From Halogeometricum pallidum JCM 14848 (lineage in GTDB: Archaea > Halobacteriota > Halobacteria > Halobacteriales > Haloferacaceae): 63,326 bases of DNA. Every line of letters starts with the position of its first letter. The stretch's first letter is position 1. A program made the translations under genes and the position numbers. Shown here in pieces: positions 38,638-47,005 of the stretch. The notes beneath the pieces were generated by a model. It ran no database searches and was not told the DNA's origin. It was given only the letters and a program-made list of their open reading frames with translations. The stretch spans positions 138,083 to 201,408 of the forward strand of contig NZ_AOIV01000021.1 of the NCBI RefSeq assembly GCF_000337095.1, read 5' to 3'.

Positions 38638-38829
38638 ATGACATCCACGAACGCGGACGAGGCCCTGACCGTGACCTGCCCGGGATGCGACGGTGCGTTC
38701 TCCGTCGAGATGACGTCGCGCGTCGAACGCACCGACTACAATCCGGATGGCGTCGTCGACGCGGACTGCGGCCGGTGCGGACGGAACTTCGCCGTCGGCT
38801 TCCAACGGCGGGGCGGTTCGAAGGCCTGA
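38638..38829 (+). CDS. Small zinc-ribbon protein
   Basis: 63 residues with CPGC near residue 14 and CGRC near 44, separated by a basic and acidic loop. A four-cysteine zinc ribbon fold is likely. It follows the TnpB element on the opposite strand. Haloarchaeal families of this kind have no known function. The start at 38638 (MTSTNADEAL) is preferred over the codon at 38623 because the upstream residues are unlike the family's acidic N terminus. Confidence 0.65.
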   Translation: MTSTNADEALTVTCPGCDGAFSVEMTSRVERTDYNPDGVVDADCGRCGRNFAVGFQRRGGSKA

Positions 38830-39142
38830 TCGAAGCGTTCGGTATAGGCCGTTTTGAGAGATTGTCTCTCTACTCGTCCGATATCGATAATCGAATATTG
38901 GAGACCGACTCTCGGTCGAAATGATGGATCGAACACGGCGGGGACACCGCAGAAGCACGCCGCTGGCGGACGAAAACGCCCAGTCCAATTCATATGAAAT
39001 TTCTCAAGAGAGTCCACTCAGAATTGGTTTTAATTACACATATACATAGTAGATATACATTCTACTGCTAAATGGGTATTTTCCGTGACGAAAAGTGTAA
39101 TCGTGGCGAAAATACTATCACAGTCGACCGAGACTCCCGAGT
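38830..39142. other. AT-rich promoter region of surface protein 2
   Basis: No gene. A strongly AT-rich run at 39025-39075 (TTTTAATTACACATATACAT and following) is the likely promoter of the surface-protein gene at 39143. Confidence 0.45.
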
Positions 39143-40462
39143 ATGGTTAGGCTGTTCACCGATGGCGTAGCGAGAGCGATAGGAGCGTTGCTCCTCGTCG
39201 TGGTTCTCTGCATCTCACCGGTCGCCGGCGTAACGGACGTTTCAGCAAACGACACGGGCACCGTCGAGAAGGTGCCCGACACGCAGTTCGTGAAGGCGAC
39301 GGAGTCCGTGTCGGTATGGAAGAACGCCCTGTTCCCGCTCCGAGTGAACGCCTCGGCGAGCAACGGGACGGTCATCGAGAATCAGATGGTCACGGTCCAA
39401 GGGCAGGGCGCCGAGGTGCGCCTCAACAAACAGCAGTTGGCCGTGTTCAATCCCGACGAGGAGATTCAGATGAGCTTCCAGTCGCGGCGCCCCATCACGA
39501 CGCGCCCCTTCCAGGACGAGGAGGTCCAACTGCTCGTCGCGAAGGCCGGACCGAACGCGTCGACGACGCTGCAGAACACGCCGCGGACCTCCGTGAGCGG
39601 CGCGCTGAACTCGGTGATGAAGGCGAACGCCTCCGGCAACGTCTCCTACGAACTCGTCGACCTCGGCGAACTGGAGAAGGGAGCCATCGAGACGTCGTAC
39701 AACCTCTCTGAGGAGGGCGAGGCTCGCGGCCCCGGTCAGTACATGTTCTTCGTGGTTCAGGACACCGAAGGTGAAGGCTTCACCGTCGAAAACGGCTCGC
39801 TCGCCGTCGACGGGAAGGCGCGCGTCCTCGGTATGGACACCGCCCTCGTGCAGGCCGCCGAGGCGTCCGCGTCCGTGTCGACGGAGAACCCGACGCCCGG
39901 CGACGAGGTGACGTTCGACGTCAACTCGACGTTCACCCACTCGAACGTGAGCCACGCCGTCGTGCTGTACAACGAATCGCAGTACACGAGCGCTCGCACG
40001 CGCATCCGCGTCAACGGCCCGCTCAACACCAACATCTCGGCGGACCAGGTGACGGTGCAGAGCACGCTCGTCGGCGTGAACGGTACGGCGAAAGTCGTCG
40101 GTAACGCCTCCGTCGCCGGTGTGAGCGTCGACAACGAGACGGTTCGGGGTCGCACGACGTTCCGCGGCCTCGCCGACTGGATCATCAACCGCGCGAACGC
40201 GAGCGGTCAGACGAACGGCACGGCGCCGGCGAGAGGCGGGTCGCCGATGAGGGGCGAGAAGACGTACCTCGACGCCTCCGGCACCCTCGCCGTCTCCACG
40301 AACGGGACGGGCACCGTCGACGTCCAGACGGGCGACGACTGGGAGGAGGGCACCTACCGCTACATCTACATCGGACAGGCGAAGGGACAGAACAACCTCT
40401 CGACGACGACGGGCACGGTCGAACTCGGTAACGCGACCGTCGAGAACGAGAGCGAGAGTTAA
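39143..40462 (+). CDS. Secreted surface protein, paralog without PGF-pre-PGF domain
   Basis: 439 residues: signal peptide (GALLLVVVLCISPVAG, ~13-28) and a beta-rich domain alignable over nearly its whole length with the protein at 30844 (SVSVWKNALFPLRVN against SVSVWRNAPFPLRVD; QLAVFNPDEEIQMSFQSR against RLAVFNPDEEIRMSFKSR; RGPGQY; QAKGQNNLSTTTGTV). It stops where the partner has its linker, so it has no PGF-pre-PGF domain and no C-terminal helix and is probably released or bound to another surface protein. The start ATG follows the AT-rich promoter. Confidence 0.78.
   Translation: MVRLFTDGVARAIGALLLVVVLCISPVAGVTDVSANDTGTVEKVPDTQFVKATESVSVWKNALFPLRVNASASNGTVIENQMVTVQGQGAEVRLNKQQLAVFNPDEEIQMSFQSRRPITTRPFQDEEVQLLVAKAGPNASTTLQNTPRTSVSGALNSVMKANASGNVSYELVDLGELEKGAIETSYNLSEEGEARGPGQYMFFVVQDTEGEGFTVENGSLAVDGKARVLGMDTALVQAAEASASVSTENPTPGDEVTFDVNSTFTHSNVSHAVVLYNESQYTSARTRIRVNGPLNTNISADQVTVQSTLVGVNGTAKVVGNASVAGVSVDNETVRGRTTFRGLADWIINRANASGQTNGTAPARGGSPMRGEKTYLDASGTLAVSTNGTGTVDVQTGDDWEEGTYRYIYIGQAKGQNNLSTTTGTVELGNATVENESES
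39841..39985 (+). repeat. 145-bp near-identical tract shared with 31542-31686 (copy 2)
   Basis: Partner of the conversion tract at 31542-31686: same length, no gaps, one substitution, in frame at homologous codons of the paralogous gene. Confidence 0.8.
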
Positions 40463-40594
40463 ACAGAGAGTCGGAATCGGCCCGAACGCCGGGCCGTCCG
40501 GTTTCGAGACTTTTTCGGGAGGGTTCGGAGGACGCGAGACACTTTTGAGCGATGCGTTCGTCGGTCCGGGGACGCAAAGACCGTTCGGCGGGTG

Positions 40595-40750
40595 CTACTC
40601 GATTTCGATCCCCCAGTACTCCGCCAGCGCTCGCTCCACTACCTCGGATTGGTCGCTTTCGGATTCGAGTCGCTCGACGAGTTTCAGATCGATGCTGAGC
40701 GTCTTCCGGATCTTTCTCCCCATAAAGGGAGTATCTATAGAGACGGACAT
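40595..40750 (-). CDS. Ribbon-helix-helix (CopG/Arc-like) small DNA-binding protein
   Basis: A 51-residue ORF. It begins MSVSIDTPFMGRKIRKTLSI and continues with VERLESESDQSEVVERALAE and a YWGIEIE end. The KTLSID strand followed by two helices fits the RHH fold of CopG-type repressors. Met10 is an alternative start. It lies alone between the surface protein and the ABC operon. It may act as a local repressor; no toxin partner is adjacent. Supported by the strand-helix-helix pattern only. Confidence 0.6.
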   Translation of the reverse strand: MSVSIDTPFMGRKIRKTLSIDLKLVERLESESDQSEVVERALAEYWGIEIE

Positions 40751-41149
40751 ATGATTTACTCTGGCCTATCGTACCCGTCTCGAACGGCGACCATCGAGCG
40801 GAATCGATAGTGTTCCGATTCTGGTACGTTCTCCCCGGGAGGGGTGTGGCCGCCGCAAGGCGACCGAATCGGCCGACTGGAGCGACGCGGGCCGAGCGTG
40901 AAATCGGATTCGGCGGAGCGAACGAAACTCGCCGAGGACAGGGGTACTTTTTTGATACCGACGGGGGATGTTTTACCCGTCAACCGCCCGCGTACCGGCG
41001 GAAGAGCCTTTTTACGCGACTAGGAGTGTAACGTTTCTACACGTCAGAGCGTCGAACGGAGCGACGAATCGGCCGGCGGTGAATCGACCGCTCGGCGCCG
41101 CGAGTACAGCGGACACGGTGGTGTGGTGAATGTCAGCACGGAGGTGGGG
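40751..41149. other. Intergenic region without recognisable gene
   Basis: About 400 bases between the RHH gene and the 3' end of the ABC operon. No gene supported on either strand. A T-rich patch (TACTTTTTTGATA near 40947) is present on the plus strand. Confidence 0.35.
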
Positions 41150-44100
41150 CTACCGCTCCGCGCGGAGCAGTCGGTCGGGGTCGGCGACGAGGAAGACGTA
41201 GCCGACGCCGAGGGCGCTTCCCACCGCGAGAAGCAGCGCTCCCAGCCCCGACCCGACGAGGAGCCACGCCGACAGCGGAACGCCGAGTCGAATGCCGAAG
41301 ACGACGAGCACGTCGGCCCACGAGAGCGCCTGGAGGCAGGCGAACGCCGCCGTGAAGGCGACGACCGTCGCCGGGAGCGCCAGCGTGATCGCGTCGCGCA
41401 CCAACGCGGCGAGCAGTTGCCGCCGACTCGCGCCAGTCGCGCGGTAGATACCGATGCGGCGGCGGTTCGCGTGGACGGCGTGCGCGAACGTGGCGGCCGT
41501 CCCGCCGACCGTGCTCGCGCCGGCGAGGACGATCATGACGAGAAACAGCACGCGCACGTTGCCGAACACGCTCTCGACGGCGCGGCCGATGCCGCTGCCC
41601 TGCGAGTACTCCCCCTCGAAGGCGATGGTCGAACTCACCCGCTCGTCGCCCGTCACCTCGTACGTCGTCGTCGCGAGAACGGCGCCGTCAGAGACGACGC
41701 GCAGGTCGTACGTCCCCGGCGCGAGCGTCCCGTTGAGCCCTGCGTCCGACGCCGGGACGGTTATCTGCTGGACCTCCCCGCCCGACAGCCTGACCGTCCG
41801 CCTCTCCGTCCCCCCGGGCGTCACGAGCGAGACGTTCCGGACGAGGAGCCGCCCCCACGGGTTGCCCACCTGGACGGTGACGGTCGGTCTGGTGAGTTGC
41901 GACCCCGACTCCGGGGAGACGTCGATGCGGCCGCTGAGCCGCTGTGGCGCCCCCTCCTCGACGACGAGCGCGTGTTGCTCGCTCGCGTAGCCGTCCTTCT
42001 CGATGGTCAGCGTGTACTCGCCCGGTTCGGCGGGGACGGGCATGACCGCACCGCCCGACGACCGGGTCTGTCGCGACCGGTCGCCGAGCGTCACCGTCGC
42101 CCCCGACACCAGCGTCTCGTTCGGCGTCGTCGCCGGCACGACCAGCGTCGATCCGGGCGGGGCGCGGGTCGGGTACCCCTCGGGGAGTTGCAGCGTCCGC
42201 GGGTCATACACCTGCACCCGCTTGCTCGTTCCGTCGGCCCGAACCGTGTACGTCCCTGGTTCGGGGAAGGTAACGGCCACGTCGGCGCTCGCCGTCTCGT
42301 CGGGAGCGAGCGAGAACGCCCGCGTCCGCGTTTGGTTACCGGCGCGGACCGTCACGTTCCGCGTCGTCGCCTCCTCGCCGTAGTTTCTGACCTCGACGGT
42401 GACCGTATACGAGTCGTCGACCTGTACGGAGTCGTTCCCGGCGAGGCTGGTCACGGCGAGGCCGCCCGGTCGCTGCGAGAGTCGCTCGAAGTCCTCGGCG
42501 GTTCCGTTCGTCCGGATGAGGTGAACTTCCCCCTCCCCGGTCGCCAGCGTCTGCGCGGTGCTCAGCGGCAACACGAGTTGGTCGTCGGTGATGCCGCTCC
42601 CCGAGAAGCGGCCGACGACGGTCACCCGCCGGACGCCCGGCGTGACGCTCCCGCCGAGGGTGAGCGTCTCGCCGACTTCGACGTTCAGCGTCTTCGCGAG
42701 ACTCGCTCCGATGACCGCCTGGTCGTACGCCCGCGGGGCGTGCCCAGCGACGAGTCGCGCGTCCGTCACCTGCCCGAAGGCGGTGAAGTTCGCGCCGCGG
42801 ACGAGGTAGGGGTCGCCGTCGATCGTCTGCGCGTACAGCACCTCCGGGCTGGCAGCGATACCCTCGTCGCGAAGCATCGGCGCGTACTCCTCGCTGATTC
42901 GACTGTTCAGCGGGTGGACCGACCCCGCCTCGGTGACGGTCCCGCTCTCGGTCGTCGCCAGCGGCGCGATGGCGCCGCCGATGGCCGTAACCAAGAGGAC
43001 GACCAGCATGAACACGGTCAGCGTCGTCGTCGTCGGCACCGCCGCGCGCCAGTCGACGAACGTCGGGCGGACGGCCGCGGCGAGCGCTCGAAGGCGCGCG
43101 CCGAGCGAATCCGATTCGTCCCCCACACCACCGTGTCCGCTGAACTGACCGCCGCGAGAGTCGCGGCCGATGGCCATCGGGTCGCCCCGGACGACGGGAA
43201 GCGTGGCGAGGACGCCCGCGAGCAGGCCCATCCCGACGAGGAAGCCGCCGACGAGCACGACGGCGCGGAAGATAGAGGCCGTGATCACCGCCTGGATGGA
43301 GACGATGAAGCCGGCGTACGTCGCCGCGTTGATGACCGCCTTCACCGCGATGAGACCGAGCGCGAACCCGAGGAGGACGCCCGTCCCCGTCAGCCCGAGC
43401 ACCCGAAGGAGGAGGACGGCGAACAGGCGGGTCGGGGAGGCGCCCGTCGCGCGGGCCACGCGGAGTTCGGGGTGTCGGTCCCGGATGGACATCCGCGTGA
43501 CGCTGTAGACGACGACGACGACGAGAAGGCCGCCGCCGACGGCCGCGATGGAGAGCGTCCGAACCACCTGCCCGAGGCCGCCGACGAGGAAGGGAAGCGC
43601 GGCGATGAGCGGCGCGCCCTCGCGTTGCCACGTCGACCGTCCGTCCGCTGCCGATCGGCCGGTGTCGACGACGAGCGCCCCCGTATCCCCGAGCGACGCT
43701 ACCGCCTCCGCCGACCCGACGTACCACTCCGCCGGGAAGATGGTGCGTTCGTCGGGGTGGGGAGCCACTTGGACGGAGGCACCGCCGAGGCGCTGTTGCG
43801 TCGAACTCTGGACCGGGCCGGTGAAGCCACTGTCGGGCGCCGCGGGCACGCTTGCCGGATTCCACGCCACCGACGCGCTCTCGATGCGCGGCGGCGCGTC
43901 CGGCGGCACGCCGACAACCGTCTGACGCGCACCGTCGCCCGTTTCGGCCGTCGTGACGGGGAAGACTATTTCGTCGGCGGCGCTCGCGTCGGCGTCGGCG
44001 AGAGCGTCGTCGTACGAGGCGTCGTACCTCACCGTCGCCGAACTCCCTAGGTCGCCCTCCAGCGTCGAGACGTAGGAGCCGACGGTGAGCAGCAAGACGA

Positions 44101-44197
44101 CCGAACCGATGAGGAAGGCCGTCGTGACGGCGACGACGGCGACGGTCAGCCACTCCCGGCGCGACCACGACGAGACGAGCGTCGACTCAAACCGCAT
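41150..44197 (-). CDS. FtsX/MacB-like ABC transporter permease 1
   Basis: 1015 residues. A first transmembrane helix (~19-42), an extracytoplasmic MacB periplasmic-core-like domain, then a three-helix FtsX module (~200-360) with the RATGASPTRLFAVLLLR coupling motif. A second helix and core domain (~395-600), CARDB/Ig-like domains (~600-850), and a final three-helix FtsX module with IGIYRATGASRRQLLAALV follow. Such permeases do mechanotransmission or extract lipoproteins rather than move solutes. It lies 66 bases downstream of the operon's ATPase. It is paralogous to permease 2. The substrate is unknown. Confidence 0.85.
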   Translation of the reverse strand: MRFESTLVSSWSRREWLTVAVVAVTTAFLIGSVVLLLTVGSYVSTLEGDLGSSATVRYDASYDDALADADASAADEIVFPVTTAETGDGARQTVVGVPPDAPPRIESASVAWNPASVPAAPDSGFTGPVQSSTQQRLGGASVQVAPHPDERTIFPAEWYVGSAEAVASLGDTGALVVDTGRSAADGRSTWQREGAPLIAALPFLVGGLGQVVRTLSIAAVGGGLLVVVVVYSVTRMSIRDRHPELRVARATGASPTRLFAVLLLRVLGLTGTGVLLGFALGLIAVKAVINAATYAGFIVSIQAVITASIFRAVVLVGGFLVGMGLLAGVLATLPVVRGDPMAIGRDSRGGQFSGHGGVGDESDSLGARLRALAAAVRPTFVDWRAAVPTTTTLTVFMLVVLLVTAIGGAIAPLATTESGTVTEAGSVHPLNSRISEEYAPMLRDEGIAASPEVLYAQTIDGDPYLVRGANFTAFGQVTDARLVAGHAPRAYDQAVIGASLAKTLNVEVGETLTLGGSVTPGVRRVTVVGRFSGSGITDDQLVLPLSTAQTLATGEGEVHLIRTNGTAEDFERLSQRPGGLAVTSLAGNDSVQVDDSYTVTVEVRNYGEEATTRNVTVRAGNQTRTRAFSLAPDETASADVAVTFPEPGTYTVRADGTSKRVQVYDPRTLQLPEGYPTRAPPGSTLVVPATTPNETLVSGATVTLGDRSRQTRSSGGAVMPVPAEPGEYTLTIEKDGYASEQHALVVEEGAPQRLSGRIDVSPESGSQLTRPTVTVQVGNPWGRLLVRNVSLVTPGGTERRTVRLSGGEVQQITVPASDAGLNGTLAPGTYDLRVVSDGAVLATTTYEVTGDERVSSTIAFEGEYSQGSGIGRAVESVFGNVRVLFLVMIVLAGASTVGGTAATFAHAVHANRRRIGIYRATGASRRQLLAALVRDAITLALPATVVAFTAAFACLQALSWADVLVVFGIRLGVPLSAWLLVGSGLGALLLAVGSALGVGYVFLVADPDRLLRAER

Positions 44198-44263
44198 CGG
44201 TGTCGCGGACGCGGTGCCGGCCGCGGGGACGGCGTCGGCCGCCGGGGTGGCGTCGGTCGTCGC

Positions 44264-44956
44264 TCATTGGGGGAGGGAGTAGTCTATCTCGTCGTCCGCG
44301 CCGGCGGTGAGCCGGCCGTCTCGCAGGAGGACCGTCTCCTCGAACCGGGGTTCCAGCCCGCGGTCGTGGCTGATGAGCACCAAGGCGGTGTCCGTCCGCT
44401 CTCTGACGCCGAACAGCAGGTCGAGCACCTTCTCGGCCGTCCGCGGGTCGAGTTGTCCCGTCGGTTCGTCGGCGAGGACGACGTCGGGCCGGTTCGCCAG
44501 CGACCGGGCGATGGCGACGCGCTGTTTCTCCCCGCCGCTCAGCGTCGCGGGGTACTGCGACCGCAGGTCCGAGATATCGAGCGCGTCGAACAGTTCCCCC
44601 AGCCACTCCTCGTCGCGGCTCCCGGTGTGGTCCTGCGGGAGGGCGGCGTTGTCCCACGCCGAGAGGTCGGGGATGAGCTGGAAGTCCTGAAAGACGAAGC
44701 CGATGGTGTCGCGGCGGATGGCCGCGCGCTTGCGCTCGGGGAGGGAACTCGCGTCCTCGCCGTTGACGTAGAGCGTTCCGCTGGTCGGCGTGCTCAGGAG
44801 GCCGAGGACGTTGAACAGGGTGGACTTCCCCGCACCGCTCGCCCCCCGGACGAGCAGGGAGGCGTCGGGGGCGACCGAGAGGGAGACGTCTTCGAGTATC
44901 GCGCTCCCCCCGCGCTCGACGGTGAGTCGGTCGCCGCGAAGGACGGGACCAGTCAT
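44264..44956 (-). CDS. ABC transporter ATPase, MacB/LolD type
   Basis: 230 residues with Walker A GASGAGKST (38-46), Q-loop FVFQDFQL, signature LSGGEKQR (139-146), Walker B LADEPTGQLD (161-170) and the switch histidine in ISHD (197). The short length and signature place it with the LolD/MacB/FtsE group that pairs with FtsX-like permeases. It is the only ATPase in the operon, so it probably drives both permeases as a homodimer under a permease heterodimer (inference). Confidence 0.92.
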   Translation of the reverse strand: MTGPVLRGDRLTVERGGSAILEDVSLSVAPDASLLVRGASGAGKSTLFNVLGLLSTPTSGTLYVNGEDASSLPERKRAAIRRDTIGFVFQDFQLIPDLSAWDNAALPQDHTGSRDEEWLGELFDALDISDLRSQYPATLSGGEKQRVAIARSLANRPDVVLADEPTGQLDPRTAEKVLDLLFGVRERTDTALVLISHDRGLEPRFEETVLLRDGRLTAGADDEIDYSLPQ

Positions 44957-45039
44957 GTGGCGAAGCGTTCACACTTCTCCTATGTAGGTCATTTGTTCCG
45001 GCGGGTGTCAGGACGGCAGGGTCGGGCGGACGCGGCCCG

Positions 45040-45372
45040 TCAGGTTCGATCGCTCACCCGGTCCGTTATCGTGGGCGTCAGAGTCGTGACGCTGGCCGCC
45101 ACGGCGGTGCCGACGACGGTCACGAGGAGGAGCGGATTCGTGACGTAAATCGCGACCCACGGGACCGCGGTCGGGACGCCGGCGGCGAGGGCGCTCAGAA
45201 CGACCCACGAGGACGCCGCGCGGAGCACGCCTACCAACCAGATGCCGGTCGCGACGGCGATTGCCGCACTGATCTGCGGGCGGGTGGGTAGCGCGTCAGG
45301 AATCCAAGCACATCTCGGGCTGGCAGGGCCGGCCGACGCCCGCCGACCGAAAGCGCTAGCAGCCCGTTTCAC
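45040..45372 (-). CDS. Small membrane protein overlapping the GT-C gene
   Basis: 110 residues from a GTG at 45372 that overlaps the last codons of the upstream gene. The first ~30 residues are basic. Two to three hydrophobic stretches follow (SAAIAVATGIWLVGVL, WVVLSALAAGVPTAV, NPLLLVTVVGTAVAA). It shows no motif. Translational coupling to the GT-C gene and its place before the ATPase support a real gene, but the basic N terminus is atypical, so the start may be wrong. Confidence 0.45.
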   Translation of the reverse strand: MKRAASAFGRRASAGPASPRCAWIPDALPTRPQISAAIAVATGIWLVGVLRAASSWVVLSALAAGVPTAVPWVAIYVTNPLLLVTVVGTAVAASVTTLTPTITDRVSDRT

Positions 45373-47005
45373 CGGGTTCGGTCGGCATCGAGACGGCGAC
45401 CGGGTCCAACCCGTTCGCGGTGTACACGACGTTGCGCGAGTCCAGCCACCCCTCGTACGTCGACCGCGTGACCGTCTGGGGGGAAGAGGGGAACAGATGC
45501 GCGCCCGTCGTCGTCCACGAGCGCTGGGAGACGACCGGACAGGTGGGACTCGGCCCGCCGGTGAGCCAACTCGCCGCCGGTCCCACGGCGGCGTCGCTCC
45601 CGAAGATGTAGGCGCCGACGCGGGTGAGCGTGTGGTCGCCGGTCCACGCGCGGTCGGTGTGTGTGCCGAGGAACGCGACGCCCCGATACTCCGAGTCGAG
45701 CGTCGTACTCGGCGCGGAGGCGGTGTCCATGTTGAGGTACGCCAGCGGCGCGGAGGCGACGACGGTGAGGACGACGAGCGCCGCGAGGGCCACGGAGAGG
45801 GCCCGTCTCGACCCGCTGGCGGAGGGGCGTTCGAGTTCGAACACCCGCACCAGCGTCACCGCCGCGAGGGCGAGTGCGGGAAAGTGCAGGAACGTCTGCG
45901 CGCGCATCGCCGTCGCGAAGTACTCCGGCGTGAGCGAGGCGGTGAGGCTGAACCCGATGACGGCGGCCGGTGCGGCGAACAGGGCGACGAGCAGCGTCGC
46001 GCCGCGGTAGGTGTCCAACACGTCCAGGGAGGGCGCCGCGGCGACGGCGACGAAGACGAGGAGGCCGACGAGGGCGAGGACGAGACGCGGCGTGCTCACC
46101 GTCCCCGGGAAGATAGGGGTGAAGGCGTTCAACAGCACGACGGCGAAGAACGTCCCCACGACGGCGAGGTAGACGCCCTGTCGGATTCGGAGGCCGGTGT
46201 GTTGGAACCAGACGACGCCGATGACGAGGACGATGACCCACGCGACGAACAGGCCGGGGTAGGCGGTGACGCGGTCGACGTACGGGACGGTGAGCGACAG
46301 TCGCGTCGCGACGGCGCCGTAGTAGACGGCGACGTACGCCCAGAAGCCGCCCGCGATAGCAACGCCGACGACGAGCGAACGCGCGGAGAGCGTCTCCGAG
46401 ACGTGCCGGGCGGTCAGCGCGGTGACGACCAGTCCCACGACGAACGACGTGAACGTGTGCAAGAGCGGAAACGCGCCGAGGAGGAAGGCGACGAGGCCGT
46501 ACCAGCGGCGCTCGCCCGTCCGGTAGGCGTAGTGGAGCGCGAACGCCACGGTGAGCGTGAGCAGGATGCCGACGATTTCCTCGTCGGGCACCAGCGTCCG
46601 GCGCAGGAACAGTCCCTCGACGGCGAGGAGGCCGGCCGTGGCGACGGCCACCGACGACGGGGAGACCGACAGGCGCGTCGAGTCGCGGACGACGCGGCGG
46701 GCGAGGACGGCGCCGACGACGCAGACCAGCGTTCCGACGACGGACGCGAGCGGTTGGGCGACGAAGAGGGGGTCTGCGTCGAAGACGAGGCCGGCGGTCG
46801 CAAAGAGCGTCGTGAACAGGAGGCTGTCGGCCCGGTCGGTGAAGGGGAACGCCCCGGTGTCGACGACCGTGCGGGCCAGTGCGGCGTAGTTGAAGCCGTC
46901 GAGCGTCGAGGGGTAGGGACTCCAGTAGAGGGGGGCGGCGCGGAAGGCGAGCGCCACGGACACGACGGCGACGAGGAGGAGACCGACCCGGCGGCGGCGG
47001 CTCAT
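45356..47005 (-). CDS. GT-C-like polytopic membrane protein (putative glycosyltransferase)
   Basis: 549 residues with around eleven transmembrane helices and a soluble extracytoplasmic C-terminal domain (~430-549). The N terminus has RAAPLYWSPYPSTLDGFNYA, an acidic loop after TM1 like that of GT-C enzymes such as PMT/ArnT and GT39-type proteins, which use lipid-linked sugars. A catalytic pair cannot be fixed by eye. It starts directly after the TAA of permease 2, so the two are coupled. It might glycosylate the protein that the ABC system handles (inference). Confidence 0.65.
   Translation of the reverse strand: MSRRRRVGLLLVAVVSVALAFRAAPLYWSPYPSTLDGFNYAALARTVVDTGAFPFTDRADSLLFTTLFATAGLVFDADPLFVAQPLASVVGTLVCVVGAVLARRVVRDSTRLSVSPSSVAVATAGLLAVEGLFLRRTLVPDEEIVGILLTLTVAFALHYAYRTGERRWYGLVAFLLGAFPLLHTFTSFVVGLVVTALTARHVSETLSARSLVVGVAIAGGFWAYVAVYYGAVATRLSLTVPYVDRVTAYPGLFVAWVIVLVIGVVWFQHTGLRIRQGVYLAVVGTFFAVVLLNAFTPIFPGTVSTPRLVLALVGLLVFVAVAAAPSLDVLDTYRGATLLVALFAAPAAVIGFSLTASLTPEYFATAMRAQTFLHFPALALAAVTLVRVFELERPSASGSRRALSVALAALVVLTVVASAPLAYLNMDTASAPSTTLDSEYRGVAFLGTHTDRAWTGDHTLTRVGAYIFGSDAAVGPAASWLTGGPSPTCPVVSQRSWTTTGAHLFPSSPQTVTRSTYEGWLDSRNVVYTANGLDPVAVSMPTEPGETGC

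Noticed and set aside
40947-40960. T-rich patch as a terminator of the ABC operon
   Set aside because: The operon is on the minus strand, where the patch reads as A; no plus-strand gene ends nearby.
41123-44050. A 975-codon plus-strand open frame
   Set aside because: It is antisense to permease 1. The product is extremely Arg/Asp-rich with no fold, a usual shadow in GC-rich DNA, and the minus strand has clear FtsX motifs.
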